Part shown: positions 54,614 through 64,000 of the stretch, piece after piece | How positions within the stretch are numbered: position 1 is the first letter of the stretch | Layout: every line of letters begins with the position of its first letter | Source: Albitalea sp966211955 | GTDB taxonomy: Bacteria > Pseudomonadota > Gammaproteobacteria > Burkholderiales > Burkholderiaceae_C | Direction of reading: 5' to 3' | Assembly: GCA_966211955.1 (NCBI GenBank) | Contig: CBIHOF010000002.1 | Location: 310,001-374,000 of the forward strand | Length of the DNA: 64,000 bases | The notes under the pieces: generated by a model | What the model saw: only the letters and a program-made list of their open reading frames with translations | The model's database searches: none | Told to the model about the DNA's origin: nothing | Program-made: the position numbers and the translations under genes

Positions 54614-54892
54614 TTGGACCTTCTCGGCGCCTTCTGGCACCTCCTCAATTTCGCCGCGGCGCCTGCCTGCATCGGACTTTTCGCGTCAGTCATGGCCAGG
54701 CTTGCCTGGCGTCGCGAGATGGCAGGGCGTTCGCTGATTCGACTGTGGGCCTGGTCGGCCGGCCTCGCGCTCGTCGCCGCCATCGTGGCCCTCGTCGTGC
54801 TCGGTCGCGACGGCCGAATCGCCAACTACAGCGCGATGGTGCTCGCAAGCGCCGCCGGCCTGTGGTGGGCCGGCTTCGGCCGCAGTCACTGA
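54614..54892 (+). CDS. Small conserved membrane protein
   Basis: The product has about 92 residues from TTG 54614 (LDLLGAFWHLLNFAAAPA). It has three hydrophobic helices, with RLAWRREMAGRSLIRLWAW between the first and second, and ends LWWAGFGRSH. Similar short proteins lie next to hemA in related genomes as I recall, but no function is known. The frame is open further upstream to 54467, which overlaps hemA and seems non-coding. The start is uncertain. Confidence 0.6.
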   Translation: MDLLGAFWHLLNFAAAPACIGLFASVMARLAWRREMAGRSLIRLWAWSAGLALVAAIVALVVLGRDGRIANYSAMVLASAAGLWWAGFGRSH

Positions 54893-54941
54893 GCTGCAAG
54901 AAGCGGCACTTTGCCGCAGCTCATCGGCGGATCAGCCGATG
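54891..54941. repeat. Two tandem hairpins before the GGDEF gene
   Basis: GAGCTGC (54891-54897) pairs with GCAGCTC (54916-54922), with an alternative inner GCGGC/GCCGC. Next to it CATCGGC (54922-54928) pairs with GCCGATG (54935-54941). Neither has a T run. They may slow readthrough from the small upstream gene or lie in the leader of the GGDEF gene. Confidence 0.45.
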
Positions 54942-54996
54942 GTGCCGGCCTGCACACTGCGTTTCACTGTGGGGGTATTCATCCTCAACGAAATCC

Positions 54997-56220
54997 ATGA
55001 GCACACGCGCCCGGCTGAACCTGTACCTCGCGGTCACTTTCCTGATCGTGTTCTGCATCAGCTCGGCCGTGCTTTACCGCTCGCTGATCGACGGCGCCAT
55101 GCTGCAGGTGCGGCGCGATTCCATGCTGCAGATGGACATGGCGCTCGCCGTGCGCCGCTACACGATGGAAGACGTGCGGCCACTGCTGCCGCCGGGCGCG
55201 GAAGTGTTGCATCCTCAGGCCATCCCCGCCTTCGCGGCCAACCGCACCATGTCGCTGCTGGAGGAATCGCGGCCGCAATACCGCTACGCCGAGGTGGCGC
55301 TCAACCCGACCAACCCGATGAACCGCGCGACGGGCTGGCAGCTCGAGCTCATCAACGCATTCCGGGCCGCGCCTGATCGCATCGAGGCATCACATTTCAC
55401 CGAGGGGCCGGATGGGTCCATGATGCATGTGGCGAGGCCCGTGCGGCCCACGGCCGATTGCATTGCCTGCCATGGCTCGCCGGCGACTGCGCCGGCCAGC
55501 TTGCTGCAGCGCTACGGCCACACGGGCGGCTTCGGCTGGAAGGTGGGCGAAACGGTGGGGGCGCAGATCGTCTCCGTGCCGATGACGCATGCCCTCAATG
55601 CTGCACGCGAGACGTGGTGGCGCCACGTAGGCGCGACGCTGCTGGTGTTCGGGGCACTCTTCCTCGTGCTGAATCGCGTGCTGAGCCGGGCCATCATCGC
55701 GCCCATCGAGACGAGCTCGATCACCTGGCGTGAGTTGGCCACCAAGGACGCCGTGACCGGCGCGCGCAATCGCCGAAGCTTCGACGAGGAAGGCCGCGCG
55801 CTCATCGCGGCTTGCCGCGAGTCGGGCGCTTCGCTGGCGCTGGTGGCACTGGACATCGATCACTTCAAGCGTGTCAACGACACCTTCGGCCACGACGTGG
55901 GCGATGCCGTGCTCAAGGAATTCGTGCAGCGCATCCTGCAGGCGTCCAAGCGACGCGACGGCCTGTACCGCACGGGTGGCGAGGAGTTCGCCATGCTGCT
56001 GCCGCAATCCGACATCCATGCAGCGGCTGCGTTTGCCGAAGTCCTGCGCCGCCAGTTCGAGGCGACGCCCTTCAGCGGCGCGGGTCGCCTGACGGCCAGC
56101 TTCGGCGTGGCCGTGCTGTTGCCGGGCGACACGCTGGACACCTTGATGAAGCGTGCCGACCGCGCACTCTACGAAGCCAAGGGCGCGGGCCGCAACCAGG
56201 TGCAGTGCCTGGTGTCGTAG
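54997..56220 (+). CDS. Membrane diguanylate cyclase with CxxCH (heme-type) sensor domain
   Basis: The product has 407 residues. TM1 (about 9-29) precedes a periplasmic DUF3365/Tll0287-like domain (about 35-200) containing DCIACHG, with Cys155, Cys158 and His159 forming a c-type heme motif. TM2 (about 212-232) leads to a GGDEF domain with LDIDHFKRVNDTFGHD and GGEEF at 327-331. The inhibitory-site position reads KRRD, so the canonical RxxD is not complete. ATG 54997 was chosen; open sequence upstream is not coding. It probably makes c-di-GMP in response to redox state or a gas. Confidence 0.88.
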   Translation: MSTRARLNLYLAVTFLIVFCISSAVLYRSLIDGAMLQVRRDSMLQMDMALAVRRYTMEDVRPLLPPGAEVLHPQAIPAFAANRTMSLLEESRPQYRYAEVALNPTNPMNRATGWQLELINAFRAAPDRIEASHFTEGPDGSMMHVARPVRPTADCIACHGSPATAPASLLQRYGHTGGFGWKVGETVGAQIVSVPMTHALNAARETWWRHVGATLLVFGALFLVLNRVLSRAIIAPIETSSITWRELATKDAVTGARNRRSFDEEGRALIAACRESGASLALVALDIDHFKRVNDTFGHDVGDAVLKEFVQRILQASKRRDGLYRTGGEEFAMLLPQSDIHAAAAFAEVLRRQFEATPFSGAGRLTASFGVAVLLPGDTLDTLMKRADRALYEAKGAGRNQVQCLVS

Positions 56221-56223
56221 GCG

Positions 56224-57564
56224 CTACGACAGTGCCTCTTCCTTGACGACGACCTCGCCGCGCAGGGAATGCGGGTAGGCCTCGCTGATCGTCACGTCCA
56301 CCATCTGCCCGACAAGGCGCGGCGTGCCCTTGAAGTTGACGATGCGGTTGCACTCGGTGCGGCCCATCAGCTCGGCCGGGTCCTTGCGCGACGGACCTTC
56401 GACGAGGATGCGCTGGACACGTCCCACCAGCGAAGCGCTGATGCGCTTCGCGTTGTCTTCGATCACGCCCTGCAGATGCTGCAAGCGCTTGAGCTTGACG
56501 GCCTGTGGTGTGTCGTCGTGCAGCGCGGCGGCCGGCGTGCCCGGGCGCGGGCTGAAGACGAAGCTGAAGCTGCTGTCAAAGCCGACGTCGTCGATCAGCT
56601 TCATCATCTTCGCGAAGTCGTCTTCCGTCTCGCCGGGGAAGCCCACGATGAAGTCGCTCGACAGGCTGATTCCCGGCCGCACGGCGCGCAGCTTGCGGAT
56701 CGTGCTCTTGTATTCCATCGCGGTGTAGCCGCGCTTCATTGCCATGAGGATGCGGTCGCTGCCGTGCTGCACCGGCAGGTGCAGGTGGCTCACGAGTTGC
56801 GGCACCTTCGCGTACACGTCGATGAGCCGCTGCGTGAACTCATTCGGGTGACTCGTGGTGTAGCGGATGCGCTCGATGCCCGGGATGGCGGCCACATACT
56901 CGATGAGCAGCGCAAAGTCGGCGATGTCGCTGGTGTCTCCCATCGCACCGCGGTAGGCATTCACGTTCTGGCCGAGCAGCGTCACTTCCTTCACGCCCTG
57001 GTCGGCGAGGCCGGCGACCTCGACCAGCACGTCGTCGAAGGGGCGCGAGACTTCCTCGCCGCGGGTGTAGGGCACGACGCAGTAGCTGCAGTACTTGGAG
57101 CAGCCTTCCATGATCGACACGAAGGCGCTCGCGCCATCGACGCGGGCCGGCGGCAGGTGATCGAACTTCTCGATCTCGGGGAAGCTGATGTCCACCTGCG
57201 GGCGCTTCTGCGCCTCGCGGCGATTGAGCATGTCGGGCAGCCGGTGCAGGGTCTGCGGACCGAACACCACGTCGACATAAGGCGCGCGCTCGATGATGGC
57301 CGCGCCTTCCTGGCTCGCCACGCAGCCGCCCACGCCGATCATCACGCCGCGCGCCTTGAGGTGCTTCACCCGGCCGAGGTCGCTGAACACCTTCTCCTGC
57401 GCCTTTTCGCGCACCGAGCAGGTGTTGAAGAGGATGAGGTCGGCTTGTTCGACATCGGTGGTGGGCTCGTAGCCTTGCGCGGCATGAAGCACGTCGGCCA
57501 TCTTGTCCGAGTCGTACTCGTTCATCTGGCAGCCGAAGGTCTTGATGAAGACTTTCTTGGTCAT
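56224..57564 (-). CDS. miaB: tRNA-2-methylthio-N6-dimethylallyladenosine synthase MiaB
   Basis: MiaB, 446 residues, is a radical-SAM methylthiotransferase acting on A37 of tRNAs. The radical-SAM cysteines are Cys155, Cys159 and Cys162 in GCSKYCSYC. The auxiliary cluster uses Cys12, Cys49 and Cys81. A TRAM domain is C-terminal. ATG 57564 starts MTKKVFIKTFGCQMNEYDSD. Confidence 0.97.
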   Translation of the reverse strand: MTKKVFIKTFGCQMNEYDSDKMADVLHAAQGYEPTTDVEQADLILFNTCSVREKAQEKVFSDLGRVKHLKARGVMIGVGGCVASQEGAAIIERAPYVDVVFGPQTLHRLPDMLNRREAQKRPQVDISFPEIEKFDHLPPARVDGASAFVSIMEGCSKYCSYCVVPYTRGEEVSRPFDDVLVEVAGLADQGVKEVTLLGQNVNAYRGAMGDTSDIADFALLIEYVAAIPGIERIRYTTSHPNEFTQRLIDVYAKVPQLVSHLHLPVQHGSDRILMAMKRGYTAMEYKSTIRKLRAVRPGISLSSDFIVGFPGETEDDFAKMMKLIDDVGFDSSFSFVFSPRPGTPAAALHDDTPQAVKLKRLQHLQGVIEDNAKRISASLVGRVQRILVEGPSRKDPAELMGRTECNRIVNFKGTPRLVGQMVDVTISEAYPHSLRGEVVVKEEALS

Positions 57565-57640
57565 GACAACCCCCACGTCGCGTTGCGCTCCTGCCCCTTG
57601 AGGGCGCGCTCGCATGCCTTGAGGCGGCTCGGCGTCATGC

Positions 57641-58021
57641 TCATGGCTTCGTCCAGGTCTGTGCGACGGGGTCGAACGACCAAGCCTGGGCTTCTGCTGA
57701 AGTGGTGGGCCACGGACGCTTGGACGCTTCATCTGCGGTAAGGATCCACACGTCCTTCACCAACCCGTCGATGTCCAGCGTGTAGTTCACGAGGAACTTC
57801 TGCCCGAGCAGGCCGCCGGAGAGATGCAGCATGTTGTCCTGCCCGCGGATGCGCAAGCCCGGCGCGAGCCTGACGGCCTGGCCGTTGAGCAGTGCATCAT
57901 TCGGCGAGCTGATCTGCAGTGCGCCGCGCAGGGCGTTTTGCGGGAAATTGCGCACGGTCTGCGCAGCGGCAGGGGCGACAAGGCACACTGCACTGATGGC
58001 AGCGATGGCACAGCGGTACAT
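57641..58021 (-). CDS. Small exported protein of unknown function
   Basis: The product has 126 residues with a signal peptide (MYRCAIAAISAVCLVAPAAAQ). The mature part (NFPQNALRGALQISSPNDAL, then SGGLLGQKFLVNYTLDIDG and VWILTADEASKRPWPTT) has a conserved-looking beta-rich character, but I do not recognise a family. It starts 25 bp downstream of the tRNA-Met terminator hairpin and ends 76 bp before miaB. It is probably periplasmic. Confidence 0.72.
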   Translation of the reverse strand: MYRCAIAAISAVCLVAPAAAQTVRNFPQNALRGALQISSPNDALLNGQAVRLAPGLRIRGQDNMLHLSGGLLGQKFLVNYTLDIDGLVKDVWILTADEASKRPWPTTSAEAQAWSFDPVAQTWTKP

Positions 58022-58045
58022 GGTGTTGATCCAGTGGCTGTTGAG

Positions 58046-58080
58046 AAAAAAGCCTTGCAGACTGTACATCTGCAAGGCTT
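58046..58080 (-). terminator. Rho-independent terminator of tRNA-Met
   Basis: AAGCCTTGCAG (58050-58060) and CTGCAAGGCTT (58070-58080) form an 11-bp perfect stem. Read on the minus strand it runs into six T residues (58051-58046). It lies 8 bp after the tRNA 3' end. Confidence 0.92.
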
Positions 58081-58088
58081 TCGGTGTC

Positions 58089-58165
<77 letters not shown>

Positions 58166-58175
58166 TAAGCCTCAC

Positions 58176-58181
58176 ATTATA
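58176..58181 (-). promoter_or_regulatory. -10 box of tRNA-Met
   Basis: TATAAT on the minus strand lies 10 bp upstream of the tRNA. The overlapping plus-strand TATATAA could serve ftsY, so this AT patch may be a shared divergent promoter core. Confidence 0.55.
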
Positions 58182-58205
58182 TAACGGCGCAAACCACCCT
58201 CCAGC

Positions 58206-59465
<1,260 letters not shown>

Positions 59466-59472
59466 AGGCGCC

Positions 59473-60216
59473 TCAGCGCGCCGGCCGATTCTTCTGTTCG
59501 GCCGCCTTCTTCGGCAGCTCCGGATCAAGCGGGGCCGGGCCGGTGTCCAGGTCGTCGAACCAGGTGGACGGCGGCGGCTCACGCACGGCGGCGTCGTCCT
59601 CGGCCGGATGCGCAGCCGCGGCCTGCGCTTCGAGGCGCGGTTTCGTGAAGGCCGGGCGCCCGGGCGCCGAACGCAGCACGCCGCTCGTGGTACCCGGCAG
59701 TTCGGAAACCGGCGCCGGCGGGGCGATGGCTTCGCGTGCGGCGTCCACGCTGGGCAGGGCGGACGACTGCCATTGATGCACAGGGATCTGCGCCGCAGCC
59801 AGCACCTTCAGCATCCGGTCCTGCCGGCGGCGGGCGCGGCCGCTGAGCGGGTCATCGTTGCGAAGTTCCACCACCGCGATCACCTGCGAGTGGCGATCGC
59901 AGATCACGAAATCGGCGCTCAGGTGGCCGACGCGGCGCAGCCATTCGGCGTACGAGTTGCGCGTGGGCACCTTCAGGAAGCGCTGCAGCGGCACCTGCGC
60001 GAGGATCATGTGCGCGGGCAGGGCGTTGCGCAGCAGGTCATAGGCTTGTCGCTCCTGCGTGGTCAGCACGCGAGTGGCCTGCGGCGGCCAGGCTGCGACG
60101 GTGTCCAGCCCATCTGAGCCCGAGCTGTCGGAGTGGTGACCCGCACGGTTGCGCACGCCCCACCAGACGAGCAGCAAGGCCAGGACGAGAACGAGTGCAA
60201 TCAGGGCGAGGTTCAA
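59473..60216 (-). CDS. Membrane-anchored DUF2726 protein
   Basis: The product has 247 residues. An N-terminal membrane anchor (LALIALVLVLALLLVWWG) is followed by a DUF2726 domain at about 50-155 (TTQERQAYDLLRNALPAHM, ADFVICDRHSQVIAVVELRND). That domain is related to restriction-endonuclease-like folds. The C-terminal third is a disordered Pro/Ala-rich tail. Molecular function is unknown. It lies convergent with ftsY and 83 bp upstream of the ffh stop. Confidence 0.78.
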   Translation of the reverse strand: MNLALIALVLVLALLLVWWGVRNRAGHHSDSSGSDGLDTVAAWPPQATRVLTTQERQAYDLLRNALPAHMILAQVPLQRFLKVPTRNSYAEWLRRVGHLSADFVICDRHSQVIAVVELRNDDPLSGRARRRQDRMLKVLAAAQIPVHQWQSSALPSVDAAREAIAPPAPVSELPGTTSGVLRSAPGRPAFTKPRLEAQAAAAHPAEDDAAVREPPPSTWFDDLDTGPAPLDPELPKKAAEQKNRPAR

Positions 60217-60299
60217 GGGCGGACTGCGTCAATGGTCGGATGGCTGAACATAGCCGGGCGCGCAGGCCCGGTCAATGCGCGAGCGTTGCGCAGGTTGCG

Positions 60300-61661
60300 C
60301 TACCGCGGCCCGGGGAAACCCTTCATCGCGCCCATCCGCTTCATCATCTTCATCATGCCGCCGCCCTTCATCTTCTTCATCATGTCGCGCATCTGCTCGA
60401 ACTGATTGAGCAGGCGATTCACTTCCTGCACGTGAACGCCCGCACCCGCGGCGATGCGGCGCTTTCGGGTGGCCTTGATGAGCTCGGGCTTGCGGCGCTC
60501 CAGCGGCGTCATCGAGCAAATGATGCCTTCCATGCGGCGAACATCGCGCTCGGCCTTGTCCATGTCGACGGCGCCGGCCTTGGCGGTCATCTGGGTCGGG
60601 AGCTTGTCCATCAGCCCTGACAAGCCACCCATCTTCTTCATTTGTGAAATCTGTGACAGGAAGTCATTCAGGTCGAACGCGTCGCCCGACTTGACCTTCT
60701 CGGCGAGCTTCTGCGCCGCCGCCATGTCCACGCCCTTGGTCACTTCCTCGACCAGCGCCACGATGTCGCCCATGCCGAGAATGCGGCCGGCGTGACGTTC
60801 GGCATCGAATACCTCGAGACCGTCGATCTTCTCGCTCACACCGGCGAACTTGATCGGCGCGCCGGTCACCTGCCGCACCGACAGCGCCGCGCCGCCGCGC
60901 GAATCGCCGTCCATCTTGGTGAGCACGATGCCGGTCAGCGGCAGTGCTTCCTTGAAGGCGCGGGCGGTGTTGATCGCGTCCTGGCCCTGCATCGCATCAA
61001 CCACGAACAGCGTCTCGACCGGCTTGAGCGAGGCGTGGAGGTCGGCGATCTCCTTCATCAGCGCTTCGTCGATCGCGAGGCGCCCGGCGGTGTCCACCAG
61101 AAGCACGTCGAAATAGTGGCGCTTGGCGTGGTCGAGCGCGGCAGCGGCGATGGCCACCGGCTTGTCATCGGCGTGCGACGGGAACCACTCGGCCCCTGCC
61201 TGCTTCGTCACCGTCTTCAGCTGCTCGATGGCTGCGGGGCGGTACACGTCGGCCGAGACCGTCAGCACCTTCTTCTTGCGCTTCTCGATCAGGTGCTTGG
61301 CCAGCTTGGCGGTGGTGGTTGTCTTGCCCGCGCCCTGCAGGCCTGCCATGAGGATGACCGCCGGCGGCTGCGCCGCGAGGTTGATGTCGGACACGCCTTC
61401 GCCCATGGTGGCGGCGAGTTCACGGTTGACGATGCCCACCAGCGCCTGCCCCGGCGACAGCGACCCCACCACCTCGGCGCCCAGCGCCTTCTCCTTCACG
61501 CGGGCAATGAAATCGCGCACGACGGGCAGGGCCACGTCGGCCTCGAGCAAGGCCATGCGCACCTCGCGCATCATCTCTTGCACGTTGTCTTCGGTGATGC
61601 GGGCCTGGCCGCGCATCGTCTTGACGAGGCGACTCAGCCGATCGGTGAGGGTGGATGCCAT
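60300..61661 (-). CDS. ffh: Signal recognition particle protein Ffh
   Basis: Ffh, 453 residues, binds signal sequences through its Met-rich C-terminal M domain (ending KGGGMMKMMKRMGAMKGF) and GTP through the NG domain. The P loop is LQGAGKTTTTAKL, followed by DVYRPAAIEQLK, DTAGRLAID and TKMDGDSRGGAAL. It is divergent from ypjD, an arrangement kept across proteobacteria. Confidence 0.98.
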   Translation of the reverse strand: MASTLTDRLSRLVKTMRGQARITEDNVQEMMREVRMALLEADVALPVVRDFIARVKEKALGAEVVGSLSPGQALVGIVNRELAATMGEGVSDINLAAQPPAVILMAGLQGAGKTTTTAKLAKHLIEKRKKKVLTVSADVYRPAAIEQLKTVTKQAGAEWFPSHADDKPVAIAAAALDHAKRHYFDVLLVDTAGRLAIDEALMKEIADLHASLKPVETLFVVDAMQGQDAINTARAFKEALPLTGIVLTKMDGDSRGGAALSVRQVTGAPIKFAGVSEKIDGLEVFDAERHAGRILGMGDIVALVEEVTKGVDMAAAQKLAEKVKSGDAFDLNDFLSQISQMKKMGGLSGLMDKLPTQMTAKAGAVDMDKAERDVRRMEGIICSMTPLERRKPELIKATRKRRIAAGAGVHVQEVNRLLNQFEQMRDMMKKMKGGGMMKMMKRMGAMKGFPGPR

Positions 61662-61733
61662 GTTTGGTTTGCAGCCCGTCGTTGTAGAGAAGCAGGGGGC
61701 GCTTCGCGAGGGGCGCGAAAGTACACTCTGCGG

Positions 61734-62570
61734 ATGATTCTATCTTTCGGGTCTTCCGGCGAGACGTGGGGCGTCGCGCTGCCCGGTCTGCTCGCGCTCG
61801 CGGCCTATGTCACCGCCGCTGCCTTGCCTCAGCGCGCCGGCGCCTCCGTGCGCGCAAGCCTCGTCGTCGCGTGGGTACTGCATGCGCTGGCGATCGGCAT
61901 GGATGCCTCGGGCATCGGCACCGATGTGTCCGGCGCGCGCTTCGGTTTCGCACCGGCGCTGTCGGTCACGCTGTGGCTCGTGATCGCCGTCTATCTCATT
62001 GAAAGCCGGTGGCTGCCGTTGACGGGTGTGCGCCGAGCGCTCTCGCTGCTCGGTGCGGTGGCGGTGCTTCTCGCGGTGATGTTCCCCGGCGAGCTGCATC
62101 CGCAGCTGATCTCGCGCTGGGTGCCGCTGCACTGGGTGCTCGGCATCGCGTCGTATGGGCTCTTCGGCGCGGCGGTGCTGCATGCGGCCATGCTCAGCCG
62201 TGCGGACAAGCAGATGCGCCGGGTGCCGCAGCTGGGCGCAGCGCCCGCCGCTTCCAGCGGTGTCGGCTTGCCGCTGCTGCGCCTCGAGCGGCTCACCTTC
62301 CGATTCGTCGGCGCGGGCTTCGCGGTCCTGAGCGGCGCGATCGTGCTCGGCTGGTGGTTCGCGCGCCCCTGGCACTGGGACCACAAGGCAGTGTTGTCGC
62401 TGATGGGCTGGGCGGTCTTCGCCGGCTTGCTGGTCGGGCGCCGCGCCTTCGGCTGGCGCGGGCCGCGGGCCGCGCGCTGGCTGTATGCGGGCGCCGGCCT
62501 GCTGCTCCTGGCCTATGTCGGCTCCCGCTTCGTCTTCGAGGTCGTGCTGCATCGCACACCCACCCTCTGA
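61734..62570 (+). CDS. ypjD: YpjD/CcsA-type inner-membrane protein
   Basis: This polytopic protein of 278 residues has about eight helices in the cytochrome c assembly (CcsA/CcmC) superfamily. Conserved parts include HPQLISRWVPLHWVLGIASY and WHWDHKAVLSLMGWAVF, which hold the histidines and Trp of the heme-handling region. Location beside ffh identifies the YpjD subgroup. A specific role has not been shown for this protein. Confidence 0.85.
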   Translation: MILSFGSSGETWGVALPGLLALAAYVTAAALPQRAGASVRASLVVAWVLHALAIGMDASGIGTDVSGARFGFAPALSVTLWLVIAVYLIESRWLPLTGVRRALSLLGAVAVLLAVMFPGELHPQLISRWVPLHWVLGIASYGLFGAAVLHAAMLSRADKQMRRVPQLGAAPAASSGVGLPLLRLERLTFRFVGAGFAVLSGAIVLGWWFARPWHWDHKAVLSLMGWAVFAGLLVGRRAFGWRGPRAARWLYAGAGLLLLAYVGSRFVFEVVLHRTPTL

Positions 62571-62583
62571 ACCACCGACCTTC

Positions 62584-62829
62584 ATGTTCAAACTCGTCCT
62601 TCTCATCCTCGTGGTCGCGGCCGTGTTGTGGGTGATGCGCGGCAAGGCGCCGCAGGTGCCGCCCGCGCGTCCGCAGGATCGACCGGCCGATCCTCCCGCG
62701 CAGCCCATCCTTGCCTGCGCGCAATGTGGCCTGCACATGCCGAAGGGTGAAGCATTGCCCGGACGCGGCGGCGTCTTCTGCAGCGAAGCCCATCGCGCGG
62801 AGTACGAACGCGCGCATCCGAAGACATGA
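62584..62829 (+). CDS. Small membrane-anchored zinc-ribbon-like protein
   Basis: The product has 81 residues. A single N-terminal helix (MFKLVLLILVVAAVLWVMRG) is followed by a Pro-rich linker and a cysteine/histidine cluster, ACAQCGLHMPKGEA then FCSEAHRAEY, that could bind zinc. It resembles the short PP0621-type proteins found next to pilS. It starts 13 bp after ypjD, and its stop overlaps the pilS ATG. Function is unknown. Confidence 0.8.
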   Translation: MFKLVLLILVVAAVLWVMRGKAPQVPPARPQDRPADPPAQPILACAQCGLHMPKGEALPGRGGVFCSEAHRAEYERAHPKT

Positions 62830-64000
62830 GCAGTACCCAGCCGGCGGCGGGCGAACGGCGGCGAGCTGAACGTCGCGCCAAGCGCAGGCCGGAGCCGCCG
62901 GAGGAATCGTGGTTCGGCGCCATCGGCGTCACCGACACGCAACTGGGCGACAGCGGCGGCATCGACGACGCCGAGTCGCGCTACGACGCGAGCCTGGCCG
63001 CCGCAGCCAATGCGCCGGCCGATTCGAAGTTCCTGACGCGCCAGGCCCGGCGCATCATCAGTGCCGGCCAGACCGCCTTCGATCGCATCTACCGTGTCTT
63101 CCTCGGCGCTCGGGCGGCGCTCGGCGTGGCACTCATCCTCACGGTGGTCGTGGCCTTCTTCTTCGGCTCGCGGCCCAGCCTGCCGGTGGCGTTGGTGAGC
63201 CTGGGCTATGCGCTGCTCGCGCTGAGCATGTGGCTGCTGCCGCGATTCAACCGCGCGGTGCATCCGCACGAATTGGCGCGGCTGCGCGGGCCGCAGTGGA
63301 TGGCGACGATCGGCGCCGACATCATCTGCTTCACGTCGCTGCACCTGCTGTCGCCGGGCGGTTCCACCTTCAACTACGTGGCGCTGCTGGTGCTGCCGGT
63401 GCTGATGGCCGGCGTTCTGACCCCGCGCTTGCAGGCGCTGGCCACGGCCGCCTTCGTGGCGCTCGCATTGCTGGGCAGCGCGTGGCTGTCGGTGCTGTCC
63501 GGCGGCGACGCGACCGCGTTGATGACGCAGGCCGGCCTCGCGGGCAGCGGCCTCTTTGTCATCACGGTGCTGGCCGGTGAACTCGCGGGGCGACTGGCAC
63601 GCGAAGAGCTGACGGCCAAAGGCAGCCTCGAACTTGCGCGGCAGCAAGCGCAGCTCAACCGGCTCGTCATCGAGGAGATGCAGGACGGCGTGCTGGTGGT
63701 GGACCGGCGCGGCCGCGTGCGCGCCGCCAACCCCGCGGCACGGCGGCTGCTCGCGCCGACCGGCATGTGCCGGCCCGCGCCCTTCCAGTTGCGCAACGTC
63801 GAGGCCTGGAACGAACTCGTCAAGACGGTGGAGCGCGCCTTCGTCGAAGCGGTGTGGCCCGAGTCGGGCCGCGACGTGGTGCTCGAGTTCTCGCCCGGCG
63901 AGCTGCGCACGCTGCGCGTTCGCATCCGCTTCACGCGCCGCACGGATTCACAGGCCGGCGAGGAATTCTGCGTGCTGCTGCTCGAGGATGTGCGCAACAT
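62826..64000 (+). CDS. pilS: Type IV pilus sensor histidine kinase PilS, N-terminal part
   Basis: From ATG 62826, which overlaps the previous stop, the frame is open to the window end (391 codons). A basic N terminus (about 1-90) is followed by six membrane helices (about 95-250, with YVALLVLPVLMAG in the middle). A PAS domain follows, beginning IEEMQDGVLVVDRRGRVRAANPA. The histidine-kinase core and stop lie outside. The membrane topology and PAS match PilS, which with PilR controls pilin transcription. Neighbours ypjD and the zinc-ribbon protein support the call. Confidence 0.85.
   Translation, partial: MSSTQPAAGERRRAERRAKRRPEPPEESWFGAIGVTDTQLGDSGGIDDAESRYDASLAAAANAPADSKFLTRQARRIISAGQTAFDRIYRVFLGARAALGVALILTVVVAFFFGSRPSLPVALVSLGYALLALSMWLLPRFNRAVHPHELARLRGPQWMATIGADIICFTSLHLLSPGGSTFNYVALLVLPVLMAGVLTPRLQALATAAFVALALLGSAWLSVLSGGDATALMTQAGLAGSGLFVITVLAGELAGRLAREELTAKGSLELARQQAQLNRLVIEEMQDGVLVVDRRGRVRAANPAARRLLAPTGMCRPAPFQLRNVEAWNELVKTVERAFVEAVWPESGRDVVLEFSPGELRTLRVRIRFTRRTDSQAGEEFCVLLLEDVRN

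Noticed and set aside
54145..54996. N-terminal extension that would make the GGDEF protein 691 residues
   Set aside because: The extension is Arg/Pro-rich, overlaps hemA antisense and the small membrane gene in another frame, and ATG 54997 gives a normal membrane start.

Overview
The window is GC-rich, densely packed chromosomal DNA from a beta-proteobacterium of the order Burkholderiales. The type IV pilus block pilB-pilC-pilD followed by coaE-zapD-yacG, the rplU-rpmA-(small gene)-obgE-proB block beside rppH/proS, the hemA-prfA-prmC-grxD-ubiX string, and ffh/ypjD leading into pilS all point there. The many short catabolic and regulatory modules suggest a free-living member of the Rubrivivax/Rhizobacter/Methylibium group. 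The genus is an inference. No transposase, integrase, phage gene, CRISPR array or rRNA was seen; there are two tRNA genes.

Layout. 1-8.3 kb: start of a DUF1631 gene, groES-groEL under a CIRCE operator and a sigma32-like promoter, a LysR regulator divergent from an MFS exporter, a DedA-rhodanese fusion and a second MFS exporter. 8.4-24.7 kb: a large carbohydrate module. It comprises an 11-gene minus-strand run (solute-binding protein, two permeases, 63-aa membrane protein, two ATPases, DhaL, DhaK, a second solute-binding protein, triosephosphate isomerase, PAS histidine kinase). A LacI regulator and a second DhaK face the other way, followed by a chemoreceptor and a porin. 24.9-28.6 kb: cytochrome P450 with an AraC regulator, and a beta/gamma-crystallin plus glycine-zipper exported protein. 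28.7-32.2 kb: hmgA-fahA (homogentisate breakdown) with an IclR regulator. 32.3-35.7 kb: PAP2 phosphatase, lipid kinase, metallophosphoesterase and a caspase-family protease.

35.7-64 kb is mainly conserved housekeeping: yacG, zapD, coaE, pilD, pilC, pilB, tRNA-Pro, ispB, rplU, rpmA, obgE, proB, rppH, proS, a lytic transglycosylase, ubiX, grxD, prmC, prfA, hemA, a heme-motif diguanylate cyclase, miaB, tRNA-Met, ftsY, ffh, ypjD and the start of pilS.

The most interesting region is the 8.4-24.7 kb module. It pairs a dedicated ABC importer with two full-length DhaK paralogues, one DhaL and a TIM paralogue, but contains no dehydrogenase and no DhaM. A reasonable reading is import and direct phosphorylation of a short ketose such as dihydroxyacetone or erythrulose, with chemotaxis and a porin attached. 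That substrate is inferred, not shown.
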